Shown here piece by piece: positions 20,820 to 23,903 of a stretch of DNA of 23,903 bases (the stretch's first letter is position 1; the number at the start of each line of letters is the position of its first letter). The notes below the pieces were generated by a model, which was not told where the DNA came from, made no database searches, and was given only the letters and a program-made list of their open reading frames with translations. The position numbers and the translations under genes were made by a program. The stretch comes from CAZYZQ01 sp964652075 (GTDB lineage: Bacteria > Bacillota > Clostridia > Oscillospirales > Oscillospiraceae), in NCBI GenBank assembly GCA_964652075.1, contig CAZYZQ010000023.1, positions 1 through 23,903 on the forward strand, written 5' to 3'.

Positions 20820-23237
20820 CTACTGCTGCAACGCGGTTGTCTGGTGCCGCGTCTCCGGCGGCGTCACCGGGATTGCCAGCGCCTGCTGATGCCCAGTGTG
20901 CGTCTGCGTCTCATGCCGCAGCGCATAGTCCAGCACCGCATCGACATGCGACACCGTAATGAACTGCAACGCGCGGCGCACGGTCTGGTCAATCTGTTCG
21001 AGATCCTTTTCGTTTTCCGCCGGGATAATCACGGTCTTCACGCCATGCCGCAGCGCCGCCATCGTTTTCTCTTTCAGGCCGCCGATCGGCAGAACACGGC
21101 CGCGGATGGATATTTCACCGGTCATGGCGACATCCCGCCGAACCGGCGCACCGGTCAACGCCGAGACAATGGCCGTACACATCGTGATACCCGCCGACGG
21201 GCCGTCCTTGGGAATCGCGCCCTCCGGGAAGTGGATGTGGATATCCTTCGTCTTATAAAAATCCGGCGCGACGCCGATCTTTGCCGCATTTGCGCGGATA
21301 TAGCTGACCGCGGCAGAGGCAGACTCCTGCATCACCTTGCCGAGGTTCCCTGTGACCTCAACCTTGCCGGAGCCCTCCATCACATTGACCTCGACCTCCA
21401 GCGTCTCGCCGCCGACGCTCGTCCAGGCAAGGCCCGTAACAAGGCCGACGGTATCCTGCTCCGCCGCACGCTCCGGCAGATATTTCCGTACGCCGAGCAG
21501 CTGTTCGAGGTTCTTCCCGGTGACGGTAATGCGCTTCGGCGCGTCCTCCTCGGACAGGCGCAGCGCGGTCTTGCGGCACAGATGGGCAAGCTCGCGCTCA
21601 AGCGTCCGGACGCCGGATTCACGCGTATATCCATAAATGATCTCGCGCAGCGCGTCGTCGCTGACACGCAGCTGCGCTTTTGCAATGCCATGCTTTTTCT
21701 GCTGCTTCGGCAGCAGGTGGCGTTTTGCAATCTGCAGCTTCTCCTCGTCGGTATACGAGCCGAGCTCAATGACCTCCATGCGGTCGAGCAGCGGCCGCAG
21801 AACGGTATCCAGCGTATTCGCGGTTGTAATAAACATGCAGCGGCTCAGATCAAACGGCACCTCTGCATAGTGGTCGCGGAACGTCGCATTCTGTTCGCCG
21901 TCCAGCACCTCCAGCAGCGCGGAGGCCGGGTCGCCGCGGTAATCCGCGCCCATCTTGTCGATTTCGTCGAGCAGAAGCAGCGGATTATTCGACTTCGCCT
22001 GCGCAACGCCTGCCAGAATCCGGCCCGGCATTGCGCCGATATACGTCTTCCGATGACCGCGGATATCCGCCTCATCGTGTACGCCGCCGAGAGAGATACG
22101 CGCCAGATTCCGGTTCAGGCAGCGCGCAATGCTCATGGCAATCGACGTCTTGCCGATGCCGGGCGGGCCGACGAGACATAGGATCTGCGGCGGCATATCG
22201 GGCGTCAGCTTCCGGACGGCGATGGTTTCTAGAATACGCTCTTTTACCTTCTCCAGTCCGAAGTGATCCTCATCAAGCATTTTTCGCGCCTGCGCCACAT
22301 CAAGCCGCTCACGGGTGGAGGTGTTCCACGGCAGAGAAAGCACGGTGTCGAGATACGAGCGGATCACGGCCGCCTCAGACGAGCCGAGCGGCTGCTTCCG
22401 CAGGCGTCCAAGCTCCTTCAGAAGCTTTTCCTCCGTCTGCTGCGCGAGCTTCAGATCATGAATCTTCTGCTCGTATTCCGCGAATTCCTGTTCCTCATCC
22501 TCGTCACCCAGCTCCTCGTGGATCACGCGGAGCTGTTCCCGGAGGAAGTATTCGTGCTGGTTGTGGTTGAGGCTCTCCTGCACCTTCTCGTTCAGCTCCG
22601 CCTCCATCTGGCGCACCTGCACTTCCCGCGCGAGGTCCTTGTTGGCGCGTTCCAGCCGGCGGATGGGGTTGCGCTGCTCGAGCAGCTTCTGCTTCTCCTT
22701 ATAATGGAAGGAGGCGTGCTGGCCGATGAAGTCAGCGATAAAGCCCGGCTCATCGGCAGCCAGCAGGCGAAGCAAGGTCTCCTTGCCGCCCTTCGGCATC
22801 AGCTCCGCGTACTGTTCAAACAGGGAAAAGCTCTGCCGGATCAATGCCTCCGCGCGGGCGCTGAGCTTGCTGCTGCTCTCATCCGGTACGGATTCAACCC
22901 GGCCGGACCAATAGGGCGAGAGCTGCTCAAGATTCGACAGCTGCGCGCGGTACTCTCCTTCCACGAGCACACGGACCACTTCGCCGGGCATTTTCAGGGT
23001 CTGGCGGATGATGGCGACAGTACCGATTTTGCACAGATCGTCGCCCTTTGGATCGTCCACTTCCAGTTCCCGCTGCTGTACGAGAAAGATGCGGCGGTCG
23101 CGTTCCATTGCGGCGTCGATCGCCTTGACGGATTTCTCGCGCGCCACATCAAAATGGCACAGCATTTCCGGGAACACAGTCATCCCGCGCAGCGGCAGAA
23201 CCGGAATGCGCGAGGAAAGCAGAATCTCTTGCTCCAT
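20820..23237 (-). CDS. lon: ATP-dependent protease La (LonA)
   Basis: The 805-residue protease has the N-terminal substrate domain (about 10-205), coiled-coil (about 210-285, Glu/Gln-rich), AAA+ domain with Walker A GPPGIGKT at 357-364 and Walker B LLLLDEID at 420-427, and a C-terminal serine-lysine protease domain with S681 in KDGPSAG and K724 in GGLKEK. It degrades misfolded and regulatory proteins in the cytoplasm. Start 23237 was chosen for GAAAGGAG nine bases upstream; a start at 23267 would lie in the preceding terminator. A tail of about 30 residues rich in Thr, Gln and His extends beyond the usual LonA end. It lies downstream of clpX but behind a terminator, so it depends on readthrough or an internal promoter. 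Confidence 0.97.
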   Translation of the reverse strand: MEQEILLSSRIPVLPLRGMTVFPEMLCHFDVAREKSVKAIDAAMERDRRIFLVQQRELEVDDPKGDDLCKIGTVAIIRQTLKMPGEVVRVLVEGEYRAQLSNLEQLSPYWSGRVESVPDESSSKLSARAEALIRQSFSLFEQYAELMPKGGKETLLRLLAADEPGFIADFIGQHASFHYKEKQKLLEQRNPIRRLERANKDLAREVQVRQMEAELNEKVQESLNHNQHEYFLREQLRVIHEELGDEDEEQEFAEYEQKIHDLKLAQQTEEKLLKELGRLRKQPLGSSEAAVIRSYLDTVLSLPWNTSTRERLDVAQARKMLDEDHFGLEKVKERILETIAVRKLTPDMPPQILCLVGPPGIGKTSIAMSIARCLNRNLARISLGGVHDEADIRGHRKTYIGAMPGRILAGVAQAKSNNPLLLLDEIDKMGADYRGDPASALLEVLDGEQNATFRDHYAEVPFDLSRCMFITTANTLDTVLRPLLDRMEVIELGSYTDEEKLQIAKRHLLPKQQKKHGIAKAQLRVSDDALREIIYGYTRESGVRTLERELAHLCRKTALRLSEEDAPKRITVTGKNLEQLLGVRKYLPERAAEQDTVGLVTGLAWTSVGGETLEVEVNVMEGSGKVEVTGNLGKVMQESASAAVSYIRANAAKIGVAPDFYKTKDIHIHFPEGAIPKDGPSAGITMCTAIVSALTGAPVRRDVAMTGEISIRGRVLPIGGLKEKTMAALRHGVKTVIIPAENEKDLEQIDQTVRRALQFITVSHVDAVLDYALRHETQTHTGHQQALAIPVTPPETRHQTTALQQ

Positions 23238-23265
23238 CTGTGATGCTCCTTTCTTGTGTATGGTC

Positions 23266-23295
23266 AAAAAAGGGACTGCACAGGCAGCCCCTTTT
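23266..23295 (-). terminator. Terminator between clpX and lon
   Basis: On the - strand AAAAGGG-G-CTG pairs with CAG-T-CCCTTTT (one G-T wobble) around a 6-base loop (23279-23284), ending in six T (23266-23271). It lies 5 bases after the clpX stop and about 29 bases before the lon start. Confidence 0.75.
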
Positions 23296-23300
23296 CGCTA

Positions 23301-23903
23301 TTAAATCGCCTGTTCGGGGAGGACCCGGGCGGACTCCGGGGCCTTTGCCTCCACGCGGCCGCTGCGGAGCAGCTGCGCGGGTTCCGTCCCGTTCACGCAT
23401 CCGGCTGTGATCTTCACGGCGCGGATCGTATGGTCGGACGGGATCTCATACATGATGTCCGTCAGGATGCTTTCCAGAATTGCCCGCAGGCCGCGTGCGC
23501 CGATTTTTCGCGCAATGGCCTTCTCCGCAACCGCTTCCAGCGCAGCCGGCTCAAAGTCCAGCTCCACATGGTCGTAGCCCAGAAGCGCCGCATACTGGCG
23601 GCAAAGCGCATTTTTCGGCTCCGTCAAAATCCGGACAAGATCCTCTTTTGTCAGGCTGTTCAAGCTCGTCAGCACCGGCAGCCGGCCAACAAGCTCCGGA
23701 ATGATACCGAATTTGAGCAGATCGTGCGGCTGCACCTGCTGGAACAGCTTCCCGCTGTCCTTTTTCTTCTCGGACAGCTCGTTGCCAAAGCCGATAGCCG
23801 AATGATCCGTGCGTGCCTCAATGATCTTTTCCAGCCCATCGAACGCGCCGCCGCAGATAAACAGGATATTGGTCGTGTCAATCGGGATAAACTCCTGCTG
23901 CGG
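23301..23903 (-). CDS. clpX: ATP-dependent Clp protease ATP-binding subunit ClpX, C-terminal half (partial)
   Basis: The frame runs to the right edge; 200 residues are visible. They start inside the AAA+ domain at FIPIDTTNILFICGGAFDGL, and continue with LLKFGIIPELVGRLPV, where the sensor-2 neighbourhood arginine lies, and KIGARGLRAILE, the ClpX sensor-2 motif. ClpX unfolds tagged proteins and feeds them to ClpP. The zinc-binding N-domain, Walker motifs and pore loop lie beyond the window. The end has a tail of about 25 residues after the folded domain. The following genes are lon and ysxC, the canonical Firmicutes order. Confidence 0.96.
   Translation of the reverse strand, partial: PQQEFIPIDTTNILFICGGAFDGLEKIIEARTDHSAIGFGNELSEKKKDSGKLFQQVQPHDLLKFGIIPELVGRLPVLTSLNSLTKEDLVRILTEPKNALCRQYAALLGYDHVELDFEPAALEAVAEKAIARKIGARGLRAILESILTDIMYEIPSDHTIRAVKITAGCVNGTEPAQLLRSGRVEAKAPESARVLPEQAI

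Noticed and set aside
20781..22181. Long + strand frames opposite lon
   Set aside because: Antisense to a complete LonA with all catalytic motifs; no domain or ribosome site.

Overview
The window comes from a Gram-positive, GC-rich bacterium, most likely a gut-type Clostridia (Oscillospiraceae-like). This is inferred from the SCIFF-peptide maturase tail, the GlgC/GlgD pair, AGGAGG-type ribosome sites, simple T-tailed terminators, and the clpX-lon-ysxC order. Species cannot be settled by eye.

Layout. (1) 2-1233, + strand: the end of a SPASM radical-SAM maturase (scfB-like), a terminator, and a promoter with a sugar-phosphate isomerase/epimerase-type TIM barrel. (2) 1298-2893, - strand: a lone, A/T-richer ABC exporter half, convergent with the isomerase through a shared bidirectional terminator and preceded by an array of TAGAAGGA half-sites. 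(3) 3080-5152, - strand: two CobW/G3E GTPases. The upstream one has a long His/Glu/Asp tract; the downstream one is fused to a YcgQ-like C-terminal domain. Together they look like a metal (probably zinc) handling operon. (4) 5298-6215, +: a YihY/BrkB membrane protein, divergent from the GTPases.

(5) 6205-16139, +: a six-gene glycogen operon: GlgB-like pseudoenzyme, glgP, glgC, glgD, glgA, and a neopullulanase-type GH13 enzyme. GlgC (with GlgD) makes ADP-glucose, GlgA polymerises it, GlgP and the GH13 enzyme break it down. The first gene keeps the branching-enzyme fold but has lost the catalytic nucleophile and the acid/base residue. It overlaps glgP by four bases, with three consecutive perfect hairpins just ahead of the glgP ribosome site. 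No intact branching enzyme lies in the window.

(6) 16220-18787, +: a single-chain MacB-like ABC ATPase/FtsX permease with a large extracytoplasmic domain, with its own promoter and terminator. (7) 18818-19591, -: debris, mainly an AraC/GyrI-type regulator that has lost its 5' end and carries a frameshift. (8) 19605-23903, -: clpX (3' end), lon, ysxC, then a GNAT acetyltransferase, with terminators after clpX and after ysxC.

Most noteworthy: the branching-enzyme pseudoenzyme leading the glycogen operon and its hairpin-rich junction with glgP. Next is the pair of CobW GTPases, one with a metal-binding tract and one fused to a YcgQ domain.
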